NCBI GenBank assembly: GCA_036496585.1 | Contig: DASXLB010000042.1 | Span: 186,001-250,000, forward strand | Source of the DNA: Vicinamibacterales bacterium | Lineage (GTDB): Bacteria > Acidobacteriota > Vicinamibacteria > Vicinamibacterales > 2-12-FULL-66-21 | DNA length: 64,000 nt | Direction of reading: 5' to 3' | Shown: in pieces, positions 22,355-31,130 of the stretch | Layout of the letters: every line of letters begins with the position of its first letter | How positions within the stretch are numbered: the stretch's first letter is position 1 | Made by a program: the position numbers and the translations under genes | Notes under the pieces: generated by a model | The model's database searches: none | Told to the model about the DNA's origin: nothing | Seen by the model: only the letters and a program-made list of their open reading frames with translations

Positions 22355-22367
22355 AGAGTGATCGGGC

Positions 22368-23162
22368 TCACCGCGGCACGCACATGAACCAGGCCTGGCT
22401 GTTGAGGAACGCGCCGAGCGCGCGCATCGGGCTGTAAACGCGGCGGACGATCGAAAAACGCTCGGCGAGTTCGCCGGCCACGACGCGGTAGTCGAACCCC
22501 TTGTGCCCGTGGTAGCGATACAGACCGCCGAATCCATGCCCTTCGAGCACGGGCCGCGCCACACCCAGGCCCACCAACGCGCGGGCGAACTCGACCGGCG
22601 AGTAACGCTCGCGGTGGCGGTAATCCCCGAGCCCGCGGAGCGCTGCCGCGGCGCGTGCCAGCTGCTTGCCGGCCAGCGCCGGCCCGATCTCGATCGGCAC
22701 GCTGACGACCACCCGGCCGTCGGCGGCGACGAGCCGCCGCAGTTCGCCGATGACGCGGCGGCGCTCATCCTCGAGGCAATGCTCGAGCACCTCCATGCAG
22801 GTGACGACGTCCCAGGCGCCCTCGGCGGGTGACGCCGTGGACCCGGTCTGCGCGGCACGCGCCGCGGCCGGCGTCAGCCCGAAACGGACGCCGGGCAGAC
22901 GTCCGAGCCGCCGCGCCGTTTCCTCGACCTGCGCCGGATCGACGTCGACGCCGACCGCCTCGGCAAAATCGGCGTGGACCATCGCGACGAAGGTGCCGTC
23001 GCCGCAGCCGTAGTCGAGCAGCCGCCCGCCCGCCTGCGGGGCCACGAGCGCCCGTGCCACCTCGAAGCGGCTGCCGTGGCTCCATCGCACCAATCGACTG
23101 CGGCTGTAGATCTGCTTGCGCGCGTAGTCGCCGGATCTCAGGAGATCGTCAGCAGGTTTCAC
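22368..23162 (-). CDS. class I SAM-dependent methyltransferase
   Basis: A 264-residue methyltransferase with the SAM loop LLDYGCGDGTFVAMV (near residue 48) and the acidic/core motif DVVTCMEVLEHCLEDE typical of the UbiE/Methyltransf_11-type fold. Its C-terminal half (RYHGHKGFDYRVVAGEL) is conserved among polysaccharide-cluster relatives but does not show the substrate. It is the last gene of the long minus-strand operon, 78 bases after the geranylgeranyl-reductase-like gene, the largest gap in the run, so it may be expressed at a lower level. Likely role: methylation of a lipid carrier, sugar or cap group. Confidence 0.85.
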   Translation of the reverse strand: MKPADDLLRSGDYARKQIYSRSRLVRWSHGSRFEVARALVAPQAGGRLLDYGCGDGTFVAMVHADFAEAVGVDVDPAQVEETARRLGRLPGVRFGLTPAAARAAQTGSTASPAEGAWDVVTCMEVLEHCLEDERRRVIGELRRLVAADGRVVVSVPIEIGPALAGKQLARAAAALRGLGDYRHRERYSPVEFARALVGLGVARPVLEGHGFGGLYRYHGHKGFDYRVVAGELAERFSIVRRVYSPMRALGAFLNSQAWFMCVPR

Positions 23163-23240
23163 GGGGCTGACTCCGGATCGCTTCCGCGGGGAGCCTCGGA
23201 GGCTGGGGCCAGCGCGTCGCGACGTGAGGCGCGCGCGTTC

Positions 23241-24401
23241 TCAACTCCACAGCGACGACAGCAGGATCTTCCTGAACTGCGCGTGCTTGAGCAGCGCGAG
23301 CGCCGATCGGCGATGCCAGTTGAAATCGGCCGTCTCGCGGAGCAGCGGGACGATGCCATCGACGCGCGCCAGCTCGATCACCGAGTCGATGGCGCGATCG
23401 GTCATGCGCGACGCGAGCGTGCGGAAGGCCAGGCCGATGCGGATCTCGGCGCCGACGCGCTCACGCCACTGCGTCTCGTAGCGGCGCAGCCGCGACTCGC
23501 GCAGGTCATCGGCGCGGAGCGCCTCGTCCAGCGTCGCCGCGGCGATCCGGCCGCTGATCAGGCTGTAGTAGATGCCGCCGCCGGTGGTGGGCTTGGCGAG
23601 GCCGGCCGCGTCGCCGACGGCCAGCAGCCGCGCCGCGTAGGTGCGCGACACCGGACCGAGCGGCAGGATCTTGAGGCGGGGATCGCATACCGTCTCGGCA
23701 TCGGATCGATAGCGCGACCGGATCCGGCCGGCAAAGGTGCGGAAGCGGGCCAGCGCGCGCGACTCGCACATCAGGCCAAGGCGGGCGTGCGGCACGCCGT
23801 TGCGCTGGAACGGTACGACCCAGCCGAACCCGCCGGGCGCCACCTGGCGGCCCAGGTGCACTTCGACGCTCGCCGGACCGTCGAGCGGCTCCTCGAGCTG
23901 GGCGCTCTGCATGAAGGCGCGCGGCACGCCCAGTCCGAGCTGCCGGTTGAAGCGGTAGCTCGCGCCGCAGGCGAGCACGCAGGCGCGCGCCTCGATCGCG
24001 GCGCCGCCGTCGACCTCCACCGACACCGCGCGCGGCGTGGTGACGATCCGCCGGACGCGCGCGCCGGTCCGCAACTCCGCGCCGGCCGCAAGGCTGTGGT
24101 CGGCCAGCGCCCGATCGAACAGCGCGCGATCGACGATCGCGGCGCGCACTTTCTCGGCCGACACCGATACGCTGCTGCCGTCGGCGGCGATGAACGTCGC
24201 GGCATCGGCGGTGCCGACGATCGAGGCGCGCGGCAGATCGAATTCGTCGAAGGCTTCGGCCCCGAGCACGCCGGTGCAATGCACCGGGACGCCGATCTGC
24301 GCATGCTCTTCGAGGACGACCACGTCGTGGCCGCGGGAGGCGAGCTCGCGCGCCGCGGTGAGACCGGCGGGACCAGCGCCGATTATCGCGACGTCACGCA
24401 C
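23241..24401 (-). CDS. FAD-dependent geranylgeranyl-reductase-family protein
   Basis: A 386-residue flavoprotein with the N-terminal dinucleotide-binding motif GAGPAGLTAARELASRGHDV (8-27), the GVPVHCTGVLG segment characteristic of the geranylgeranyl reductase family and the second FAD motif RLLAVGDAAGLAKPTTGGGI. Relatives saturate double bonds of isoprenoid chains (chlorophyll phytol, archaeal lipids, menaquinone, dolichol-type carriers). Its location nine bases after the sugar-phosphate transferase, inside an exopolysaccharide operon, suggests reduction of the polyprenyl-phosphate carrier on which the repeat unit is built. That role is inference; quinone reduction is the main alternative. 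Confidence 0.85.
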   Translation of the reverse strand: MRDVAIIGAGPAGLTAARELASRGHDVVVLEEHAQIGVPVHCTGVLGAEAFDEFDLPRASIVGTADAATFIAADGSSVSVSAEKVRAAIVDRALFDRALADHSLAAGAELRTGARVRRIVTTPRAVSVEVDGGAAIEARACVLACGASYRFNRQLGLGVPRAFMQSAQLEEPLDGPASVEVHLGRQVAPGGFGWVVPFQRNGVPHARLGLMCESRALARFRTFAGRIRSRYRSDAETVCDPRLKILPLGPVSRTYAARLLAVGDAAGLAKPTTGGGIYYSLISGRIAAATLDEALRADDLRESRLRRYETQWRERVGAEIRIGLAFRTLASRMTDRAIDSVIELARVDGIVPLLRETADFNWHRRSALALLKHAQFRKILLSSLWS

Positions 24402-24410
24402 GGAAGACGC

Positions 24411-25016
24411 TCAGAATTTGCGCCCACGCACTTCCCATCTGCCCAGCACGCTAATCCAAAACGACAGGAGAATCAATCTGAGGTCGCCCGTCCAGGTGCG
24501 CGTCTCGACGTAGAGACGATCGTAGCGGAACTTCTGGCGCCGCGGCAGATCGCGGCGCGCGTACACCTGCGCCAGCCCGGTCAGACCCGGGCGGACCCGG
24601 ATCCGATACTCGAACCCTGGCACGTCCTCGAGCGCCACCAGCCGTCCGTCCCCCTCGCTCTCGATTTCGCCGGGCCGGAGCGCGCGCGGCCCGACGAAAC
24701 TCATGTCGCCGCGCAGGATGTTCCAGAGCTGCGGCAGTTCGTCCATCGCGGTGACGCGCATCCAGCGTCCGGCCCGCGTGACGCGCGGATCGTGCTCGCT
24801 CGCCTGAACCGCGCCGCTGGCCGCTTCCGCGTCGGGACGCATCGAGCGGAACTTGAGGGCGTCGAACACGCGCCCGTTCAGTCCGACCCGCTCCTGCCGG
24901 AAAAACACCGGGCCGCCGTCTTCGAGCTTGATCAGCGCCGCAAAGAATGCCCACAGGGGAGCCGAGGCGATCAGTCCGCTCGCGGCGAGCGTGGCGTCGA
25001 AGGCGCGCTTCAGCAA
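24411..25016 (-). CDS. undecaprenyl-phosphate sugar-phosphate transferase
   Basis: A 201-residue bacterial sugar transferase of the short, monotopic PglC/WcaJ-C-terminal type that begins repeat-unit synthesis by moving a hexose-1-phosphate from a nucleotide sugar to polyprenyl phosphate. The single membrane-embedded helix lies near residues 7-28. The family motifs LKFRSM, MDELPQLWNILRGDMSFVGP and VRPGLTGLAQVYARR are intact. It lacks the five-helix N-terminal domain of full-length WbaP/WcaJ. The start overlaps the end of the preceding glycosyltransferase by seven bases. It is the only initiating transferase seen in the locus. Confidence 0.93.
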   Translation of the reverse strand: MLKRAFDATLAASGLIASAPLWAFFAALIKLEDGGPVFFRQERVGLNGRVFDALKFRSMRPDAEAASGAVQASEHDPRVTRAGRWMRVTAMDELPQLWNILRGDMSFVGPRALRPGEIESEGDGRLVALEDVPGFEYRIRVRPGLTGLAQVYARRDLPRRQKFRYDRLYVETRTWTGDLRLILLSFWISVLGRWEVRGRKF

Positions 25017-26116
25017 CCGGCCTCACCCTGGCGGACCTGCATCTCCTCGTAGAACCGGCCGAGACGGCCCCGCAGCCGTTCGAGCGTGAATTCCTCGTCA
25101 ACCCGCGCGCGTCCGGCGGCGCCGAGCCGCGCCCGCAGATCTGGATCCGACGCCAGCCGTGCGATCGCGGCGCCGAGCGCCGCCGCGTCCCCCGCCTTGA
25201 CGACGAGGCCGGTGCGGCCGTCCTGATTCACCCACGAGACGCCGCTCTGGACATCGGTGCTGATCACCGGCTTGCCCGCCGCCATGGCCTCGAGCTGGAC
25301 GTAGCCAAACGCCTCCGCCCTGGTGACCGAGGGCAGCACGAACGCCTCGCAGGTCTGCATCAGCCGTCGCAGCTCGCCGTCGGTAATCTCTCCAGGAAAG
25401 GTGACGCGCCCGGCGAGGCCCAGCTCACGGGCGCGCGCTTCCCAGGCAGCGCGCCGCGGGCCGTCGCCCGCGATAATAGCGTCGATAGACGTCCCCGCCA
25501 GCGCCGACAGCAGCACGTCCACTCCCTTGTAGTCGACGTGCCGGCCGGCAAAGAGCACGAACGGCGTCCGCGGACGGCCGGGGTCGACGGGGCCGCGCCA
25601 CGGCGACGGGTCGATGCCGAACGGGATCACCCGGACGCGGTCCTGATAGCGACGCAGCGCGGCGGCGTGCGCCGCCAGCGGTGGCGACGACACGATGAAG
25701 CACCGCGCCCGCGTGTAGGCGGTATGCGCGACCGGCGCATAGAGCGCCGCGTACTGCGCCGGGGGACGGACGACGTCGCTGTGATACCAGATCGCGAGCG
25801 GGATGCGCGGTCGCGCCAGCGTGTACGACAGCAGCGCCCAGGGGTTGGGTTCGTGCAGGATCATCAGGTCCGCCCTGGCCCGTCGCAGCGCCGTCACGAA
25901 CGCCGGCGCGACATGTACCGAGCCGGCCGCCCCGATCGTGCCGACGCGTGTCACCTCCACGCCGTCGATCACCTCTTCGACGGTGTCGCGCGACGCATTG
26001 GTCACCAGCACGGCGCTCTCGACCAGCCCCTGGCTGACGCGGCAGACCGTTTCGAGCACGCGCTCCATCCCGCCGTGGTGCGGCGGATAGAACTTGCCGA
26101 CGTGCAGGACTCTCAC
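25010..26116 (-). CDS. glycosyltransferase family 4 protein
   Basis: A 368-residue retaining GT-B glycosyltransferase. The N-terminal domain begins VRVLHVGKFYPPHHGGME, with the Gly-rich loop facing the acceptor. The C-terminal nucleotide-sugar domain has VLFAGRHVDYKGVDVLL and the E-x7-E motif EAFGYVQLEAMAAG. The GTG at 26116 was chosen because it overlaps the previous stop by four bases and begins the fold; the reading frame extends upstream only as a shadow of the neighbour. It would add one sugar to the lipid-linked repeat unit at the cytoplasmic face. Donor and acceptor cannot be deduced. Confidence 0.9.
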   Translation of the reverse strand: MRVLHVGKFYPPHHGGMERVLETVCRVSQGLVESAVLVTNASRDTVEEVIDGVEVTRVGTIGAAGSVHVAPAFVTALRRARADLMILHEPNPWALLSYTLARPRIPLAIWYHSDVVRPPAQYAALYAPVAHTAYTRARCFIVSSPPLAAHAAALRRYQDRVRVIPFGIDPSPWRGPVDPGRPRTPFVLFAGRHVDYKGVDVLLSALAGTSIDAIIAGDGPRRAAWEARARELGLAGRVTFPGEITDGELRRLMQTCEAFVLPSVTRAEAFGYVQLEAMAAGKPVISTDVQSGVSWVNQDGRTGLVVKAGDAAALGAAIARLASDPDLRARLGAAGRARVDEEFTLERLRGRLGRFYEEMQVRQGEAGC

Positions 26117-27285
26117 GATCCGCCTTCCGGCGCGCGCGCGCCGGCGGCCAGCCCGCGATAGAGCTGCGCCAGCTGCGCGGTATGGACCGACCAGCTGAAC
26201 TCGGCGGCGCGGATACGGCCGTCCGCCCGGCGCCGTTCCCACGCCGCCTCGTCGCGCTGGCGCTCGTCGAGCAGCGCGAGCACTGCCTCGACCCAGGCGT
26301 CGGCGGCGGCCACCGGACGGTAGGCCACCGCCGCGCCGCCGACCTCGCGCAGCGCCGGGATGTCGCTCACGATCATCGGCGTCCCGCTGGCCAACGCCTC
26401 GACGATCGGCAGCCCGAAACCCTCGCGGTCCGAGGTCAACAGCGCCAGCGCGCTTCGCCGGTAGACCGCCGCCAGCGTGGCGCGATCGACGAAGGGCAGC
26501 ACCGTGATGGCGTCGCCGATTCCGAGCGTCCGAGCCTGCACGCGCTGATCGGCGGTGAACGGGCCGCCGACCCGCGTCAGGCGGACGTCCGGTCGCTGCC
26601 GACGGACGCCCGCGAACACCTGCAGCAGCACGTCGATCCGCTTGCGCGGGATCGTGCTGCCGACGTGCAGCAGTTCGACGCCTCGCTTCGGACCGAGGAG
26701 CCGGGCCGCCTCGACATCCGCGGCGGCGTTCCCCTCGGTGTAGCGCCCCGCGTCGGTCCCGTTGGGAACGACCGTGAGCCGCGATTCGGGGATGCCGGCC
26801 AGGCTGACCAGCGCCAGCCGGGTCGCCTCGCTGACGCAGGCGATGTGCGCGGCGCTGCGCAGACCGGACAGGATTCGCCGCGCCAGCAGCCGATACACGT
26901 AGGACCGCGGCTCGTCGCGCGGCTCCAGGACGGATCGAAACGCGTCGAGATCGTGGCAGGTGACGATCGTCCGGTCGCCTGGGAGACGGTGGACCAGATG
27001 CGCGTAGCTGTGGTCGACGATGTGGTAGACGTCGAATCGCCCGCGCAGGCGGCCGAGCGCCCTGGGATAGTCGACGAACCGCGCCAGCACACGGTCGAAG
27101 GCGCCCGCCCGGTCCGACAGACGGCTCAGCCGCCGCGGCATCGCCGGCCTGACCAGCGTGGCCTCGATCGACGCGGCGTGTTCCGCCGCGAGGTGCGCCA
27201 TGATCATGTCGGCGACCAGGTCCATGCTCGGCCACTGCTCTTCCGCGTAGTCGGCGATCACCGCGACGCGCAGCCGGCCGCTCAT
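26113..27285 (-). CDS. glycosyltransferase family 4 protein
   Basis: A 390-residue GT-B enzyme. The N-terminus reads MSGRLRVAVIADYAEE, the acceptor domain includes DVYHIVDHSYAHLVHRLPGD, and the donor domain has ELLHVGSTIPRKRIDVLL and the E-x7-E motif EGFGLPIVEALASG. The ATG at 27285 overlaps the previous gene's stop by four bases; an upstream extension to 27339 has no homology. It resembles mannosyl/glucosyl transferases of capsule clusters, but the sugar specificity is not readable. Confidence 0.9.
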   Translation of the reverse strand: MSGRLRVAVIADYAEEQWPSMDLVADMIMAHLAAEHAASIEATLVRPAMPRRLSRLSDRAGAFDRVLARFVDYPRALGRLRGRFDVYHIVDHSYAHLVHRLPGDRTIVTCHDLDAFRSVLEPRDEPRSYVYRLLARRILSGLRSAAHIACVSEATRLALVSLAGIPESRLTVVPNGTDAGRYTEGNAAADVEAARLLGPKRGVELLHVGSTIPRKRIDVLLQVFAGVRRQRPDVRLTRVGGPFTADQRVQARTLGIGDAITVLPFVDRATLAAVYRRSALALLTSDREGFGLPIVEALASGTPMIVSDIPALREVGGAAVAYRPVAAADAWVEAVLALLDERQRDEAAWERRRADGRIRAAEFSWSVHTAQLAQLYRGLAAGARAPEGGS

Positions 27286-28415
27286 ATGGTCAGAACCTCG
27301 TCGAAGAACGCAAGATGCCGCTCGGCCACGATCGGCCACGCATACTGCTCACGCGCGCGCGCCAGGCCACGCGCGGCGCAGTCCCGGCGGGCGCCCGCAT
27401 CGGCCCCGAGCCGTTCGATCGCCCGCCGCCACGCGCCCGCGTCCGCTTCGGGCGCGACGACGCCGGCATCGCCGACCACGAACGGCATCTCGCCGCTGTC
27501 GCTCGCGATCACCGGGACGCCGCACGCCATCGCCTCGATCAGCATTCGTCCGAACTGCTCCCGCCAGCGCGGCGTCGTGCGACTCGGCGCGCAGAGCACG
27601 CTCATCGTGTTGAGCCAGGCGGGCACGTCGGCATGCGGAATGCCGGTCTGCACCTGCACGCGGCCGGGATGCCGATCGGAGAACGATCGCAGCGACGCCT
27701 CGAGCTCACCGCCGCCCACGAACAGCGCGCGCCATTCCGGATGCGAGCCGGGAACGGCGTCGATGATGGTCTGAAGGCCTTTCGCTTCGACGAAGCGGCC
27801 GAGGTATCCGACGACGAACGCGTCGGCCGGCCATCCGAGCCGGCGCCGGACGTCGCATCCGGCTCCGGTGTCGGGCCGGAACCGATCGAGATCGACACCC
27901 GGCGGAATGACTCTCGCCGCCGTGTCGCGATATCCGGGCCGGTCGGCCAGCGCGGCCCGGACGGTTTCGCCGAACGCGATCCAGCCGCTCGCCCGGCTCA
28001 TCGTCTCGCGCTCATAGGCGCGAAGCGGCCACGGGTACCGCTTCGAGATGTTCTGGAAGCTGGCGAACACGACCTTGGCACGGGGCGCGACGCCGCGCGC
28101 CACCTGGGCGGCCGATCGCGTATAGGGTTCTTCCCAGCAGTGCACGACGTCCCAGTCGGCGGCAAGAATCGGCCCGAGGTCACCGCCATACGACATCACG
28201 TGCGGCACTCGATCCATCCGCACCGGCACGGTGCGGAGCGTGCATGCCTCGCCGGCGATCGACTCGACCTCGATCGTGCGGAGGTCGCCGCGATATCGCG
28301 CCGGCGCCACGGCTGTCACCTCCCACTCGCCGCGCCCCGCCAGCGCCAGATGATGGGCCAGCTGCCGGTTCGCGGCGACGACGTACGAATGACCGATCGT
28401 GAGCAGCCGCTTCAT
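27282..28415 (-). CDS. glycosyltransferase family 4 protein
   Basis: A 377-residue GT-B glycosyltransferase starting MKRLLTIGHSYVVAANR. The acceptor domain carries DWDVVHCWEEPYTRSAAQVA, and the donor domain has VVGYLGRFVEAKGLQTII and EQFGRMLIEAMACG (E-x7-E). The start overlaps the upstream methyltransferase stop (ATGA) and the stop overlaps the next glycosyltransferase. It presumably builds the repeat unit together with its neighbours. Confidence 0.9.
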   Translation of the reverse strand: MKRLLTIGHSYVVAANRQLAHHLALAGRGEWEVTAVAPARYRGDLRTIEVESIAGEACTLRTVPVRMDRVPHVMSYGGDLGPILAADWDVVHCWEEPYTRSAAQVARGVAPRAKVVFASFQNISKRYPWPLRAYERETMSRASGWIAFGETVRAALADRPGYRDTAARVIPPGVDLDRFRPDTGAGCDVRRRLGWPADAFVVGYLGRFVEAKGLQTIIDAVPGSHPEWRALFVGGGELEASLRSFSDRHPGRVQVQTGIPHADVPAWLNTMSVLCAPSRTTPRWREQFGRMLIEAMACGVPVIASDSGEMPFVVGDAGVVAPEADAGAWRRAIERLGADAGARRDCAARGLARAREQYAWPIVAERHLAFFDEVLTI

Positions 28416-29110
28416 GCGCCGCGCTCGTAGAGGTGCACGTTCGCGCGGTACCACGACGGCAGGTCGAGTGCCGCGATCGCCGCGCGGAACGCCTCGTCGG
28501 ATGCCGATAGCCGGTAGCCCAGCGTCGCGAACCGCGCGCGCCAGTAGGCGTGCGGCCGCTCGTTGAGGTGCAGCGTGCCCCCTTGCCCGGGATGCGCCGC
28601 CGAAAAGACGACGAGGCGCACGCGCGCCAGCGTCTCGACGAATCGCCGCGCCGCCCACGGAGGAAGGTGCTCGGCGGTTTCGAGCGACACGGCGACGTCG
28701 AACGGCGAGACGCGCGCGCGCAGCGTATCCAGGTTCGCGGCGCGCATCGACGCGATGTCGTGGCACAACACCGGCACGCCGGCCGCGGCCGCGCGATCGA
28801 GCGCGGTGCGCGAACTGTCGATGCCGAGCATCGGCAGCAAGGCCTGCCGCCGCCGCATCGCCGCGAGCAGCTTCGCGTCGCCGCAGCCGACGTCGACGAT
28901 CGACGCCGGCGTGCAGAAGCGGCCGATCGTCGCGGCGAAGCCGTCCCAGTCGCCGCTGTCGTGCAGCGCCCAGAAGTCTTCGCCATACGCCGTGTCGGCG
29001 GCGCCGCGCAGCCGCAGCCAGCGCACCAGCGCGACCGCATTGCGTGTCCGCCAGCGTATGCCGGGCGGCAGCGACGCGACCGTTCGCCGCGCCATCGTCT
29101 CGAGACTCAT
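28412..29110 (-). CDS. class I SAM-dependent methyltransferase
   Basis: A 232-residue methyltransferase with the SAM motif SIVDVGCGDAKLLAAM (near residue 70) and the acidic-loop/core sequence DVAVSLETAEHLPPW. The last third (LHLNERPHAYWRARFATLG) matches a group of methyltransferases common in polysaccharide loci that probably modify a sugar of the repeat unit. The ATG at 29110 overlaps the glycosyltransferase-2 stop by four bases; a longer frame upstream is antisense shadow. Substrate unknown. Confidence 0.85.
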   Translation of the reverse strand: MSLETMARRTVASLPPGIRWRTRNAVALVRWLRLRGAADTAYGEDFWALHDSGDWDGFAATIGRFCTPASIVDVGCGDAKLLAAMRRRQALLPMLGIDSSRTALDRAAAAGVPVLCHDIASMRAANLDTLRARVSPFDVAVSLETAEHLPPWAARRFVETLARVRLVVFSAAHPGQGGTLHLNERPHAYWRARFATLGYRLSASDEAFRAAIAALDLPSWYRANVHLYERGA

Positions 29111-29997
29111 GCCTTCACCGGCAGATCGTAGCGCGGCGGATCGAGCCGCCGCGCGCGCCATGCCTTGATCGTGGCGCGTGACACCGGCGTGCGCTTGAAG
29201 GACGACTGCATCGCGACCCGTGCGACTTCGCGCATCAGCCACAGCCATCCCCAGGGATCGCGAATCCCCCAGCCGCGGCGCATGCGGAAGTACAGGAGAA
29301 AACGCGCTGGCAGCGTCCACAGGACGCGCGGCAGCGGGTCGTTGTAGAGCGCGTTCAGACAGTCGTTGCGCGACACGAACCGCAGGTACCGAGACTGGCT
29401 CCGTCCGGCTGTGTCGGGAAGATGACTGACGAGTGCGTCGGGCAGGTACACGGTGTGGCAGCCCGCGTCGATTAGGCGAAGGCAGAATTCCTTCTCCTCG
29501 CCGTAGAACACGAAGCTCTCGCGGTAGCCGCCGAGTCGCAGGAACAGGTCGCGCCTGAGCAGGTGCGCGAAGCCGATGAAGCTCGCGACGACGCACGCGT
29601 AGTCGGCCTTCGCCGGCTGCATCGCGGCCGGCCACGGGCGCCCGTCCGCCTCCGCCTGCGCGAACCCGACGGCACCGGCGCGGGCATCGCGCTCGAGCAC
29701 CGTCAGCGCCCGCTCGACGCTGGCCGCCGAGATCACCCGGGTGTCGTCGTCGAGCAGCAGCACAAACGGCGCCGCCGCTTCGCGGACGAGCCGATTGCGG
29801 CCGACGATGTAGCCGGGACAGGCGGCGTCCCGGATGATCCGGACCGGAAGCGTCGCCGTGGCCCGCGGGTCGGAGCCGTCGTCGAACACCAGCACCTCCG
29901 GGGCGAGCGGCTGCAATGCGTCGAGCGACGCCAGACACCGCGCCAGGGCGTCAGGACGATTGCGTGTGGTCACGCCGATGGACAGACGCGGCGTCAT
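29107..29997 (-). CDS. glycosyltransferase family 2 protein
   Basis: A 296-residue GT-A-fold inverting glycosyltransferase, the only GT2 in the operon. It begins MTPRLSIGVTTRNRPDALAR, has the nucleotide-binding VLVFDDGSDP and the metal-binding DXD region FVLLLDDDTRV, followed by the acceptor-side YGEEKEFCLRLIDAG. The ATG at 29997 was chosen over a longer start at 30075 because it makes the four-base overlap with the previous gene and starts at the conserved strand. The C-terminus has a hydrophobic, aromatic patch that may hold it at the membrane. Confidence 0.9.
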   Translation of the reverse strand: MTPRLSIGVTTRNRPDALARCLASLDALQPLAPEVLVFDDGSDPRATATLPVRIIRDAACPGYIVGRNRLVREAAAPFVLLLDDDTRVISAASVERALTVLERDARAGAVGFAQAEADGRPWPAAMQPAKADYACVVASFIGFAHLLRRDLFLRLGGYRESFVFYGEEKEFCLRLIDAGCHTVYLPDALVSHLPDTAGRSQSRYLRFVSRNDCLNALYNDPLPRVLWTLPARFLLYFRMRRGWGIRDPWGWLWLMREVARVAMQSSFKRTPVSRATIKAWRARRLDPPRYDLPVKA

Positions 29998-31130
29998 GGT
30001 TCGGCAATCGCGCGGCGGTAGACTTCGATCGTGCGCTCGGCGGAGGCGCGCCACGTCATCGCGGACACGCTGCATGCCGCCGCCGAACCCAGGCGCTGCC
30101 GCAGCGGCGCGTCACCCATCAGGCGCTCGGCCGCCGAGGCGAGCGCGGCGGGATCGCGAGGCGGTACGACGAGACCGTTCTCGCCGTCGCGTACCAGCGC
30201 CGGCGCGCATCCGACAGGCGTCGTAATTACGGCGAGCCGTTGGCTCATGGCTTCGAGCAGCACCAGCCCGAAGCCCTCGTAGGTCGACGTCCACAGCAGC
30301 GCGTCGTGCGATCGGTACAGCCGGATCACCTCGTGCTCGGGAGCCCGCGGCACGACGCGGACGAACGGACGGACGGCCTCGGGAAACGCGCGCATCACCG
30401 TTGCCTCGGGCACGCCGGGACCCAGCACTGTCAGCGGATAGCGGAGCCCTCTCGCGTGCAGCCGTTCGAGGCAGCCGGCAAGATACACGATGCCCTTCAT
30501 GTGATCCCAGGAGCCGCAAAAGAGCAATCCCTCGCCGCGCGGGGCATCCTCGCGCGGACGGTCGTCGAGGTAGCGTGCCGACACGCCATGCGGCACGACG
30601 TCGATGCGATCGGGCGTCTGCCATCCCTGCCGGACGGCAAACTGGTAGTCCTGCGGGTTGAGCAGCAGCATGCGGCTCGCCAGACGCGCGGCCCATTCGA
30701 CCTGCGTCAGGCGCGAGAGCGGATACCAGAGGCGGCGCGTCCACGGCTTGTGCGTCAGGCCGGCGGCTGCGTCGTCGATCATTCGACGGTAGTTCAATGC
30801 CTCCAGACCGTTCGAACGACAGACGAACGGGATCGCCTGACGGCGGCGCAGGCGATTGCCGAGGCCGACGTACAGGCCTTCGGCGCTGGCGATGTCGAGC
30901 ACGTCGAACTTCGCCCGGGCCATCCGCCGGGCAATCGCTCGACCGGCGTAGTACGGGGAGACCGCCTGCCGGATCTGCCGCGAACGCGGGGCGCCGATCG
31001 CGTCGTCGAACAGGATCTCGCAGCGGTGCCCGAGCGCGACGAACTCCTCCTGGAGCTTGTAGAAGACCTTCGCCGACCCGAGCGTCGGATCCGGAGGATA
31101 GTCGCCGGCGAGCAGGATCGAGAGGCTCAC
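29994..31130 (-). CDS. glycosyltransferase family 4 protein
   Basis: A 378-residue GT-B enzyme with a GTG start at 31130 (MSLSILLAGDYPPDPTLGSA) that overlaps the previous stop by four bases. The donor domain shows GLLFCGSWDHMKGIVYLAG and the E-x7-E motif EGFGLVLLEAMSQ. Unlike its neighbours, the N-terminal loop (DPTLGSAKVFYKLQEE) is less glycine-rich. The sugar donor is unknown. Confidence 0.88.
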   Translation of the reverse strand: MSLSILLAGDYPPDPTLGSAKVFYKLQEEFVALGHRCEILFDDAIGAPRSRQIRQAVSPYYAGRAIARRMARAKFDVLDIASAEGLYVGLGNRLRRRQAIPFVCRSNGLEALNYRRMIDDAAAGLTHKPWTRRLWYPLSRLTQVEWAARLASRMLLLNPQDYQFAVRQGWQTPDRIDVVPHGVSARYLDDRPREDAPRGEGLLFCGSWDHMKGIVYLAGCLERLHARGLRYPLTVLGPGVPEATVMRAFPEAVRPFVRVVPRAPEHEVIRLYRSHDALLWTSTYEGFGLVLLEAMSQRLAVITTPVGCAPALVRDGENGLVVPPRDPAALASAAERLMGDAPLRQRLGSAAACSVSAMTWRASAERTIEVYRRAIAEP

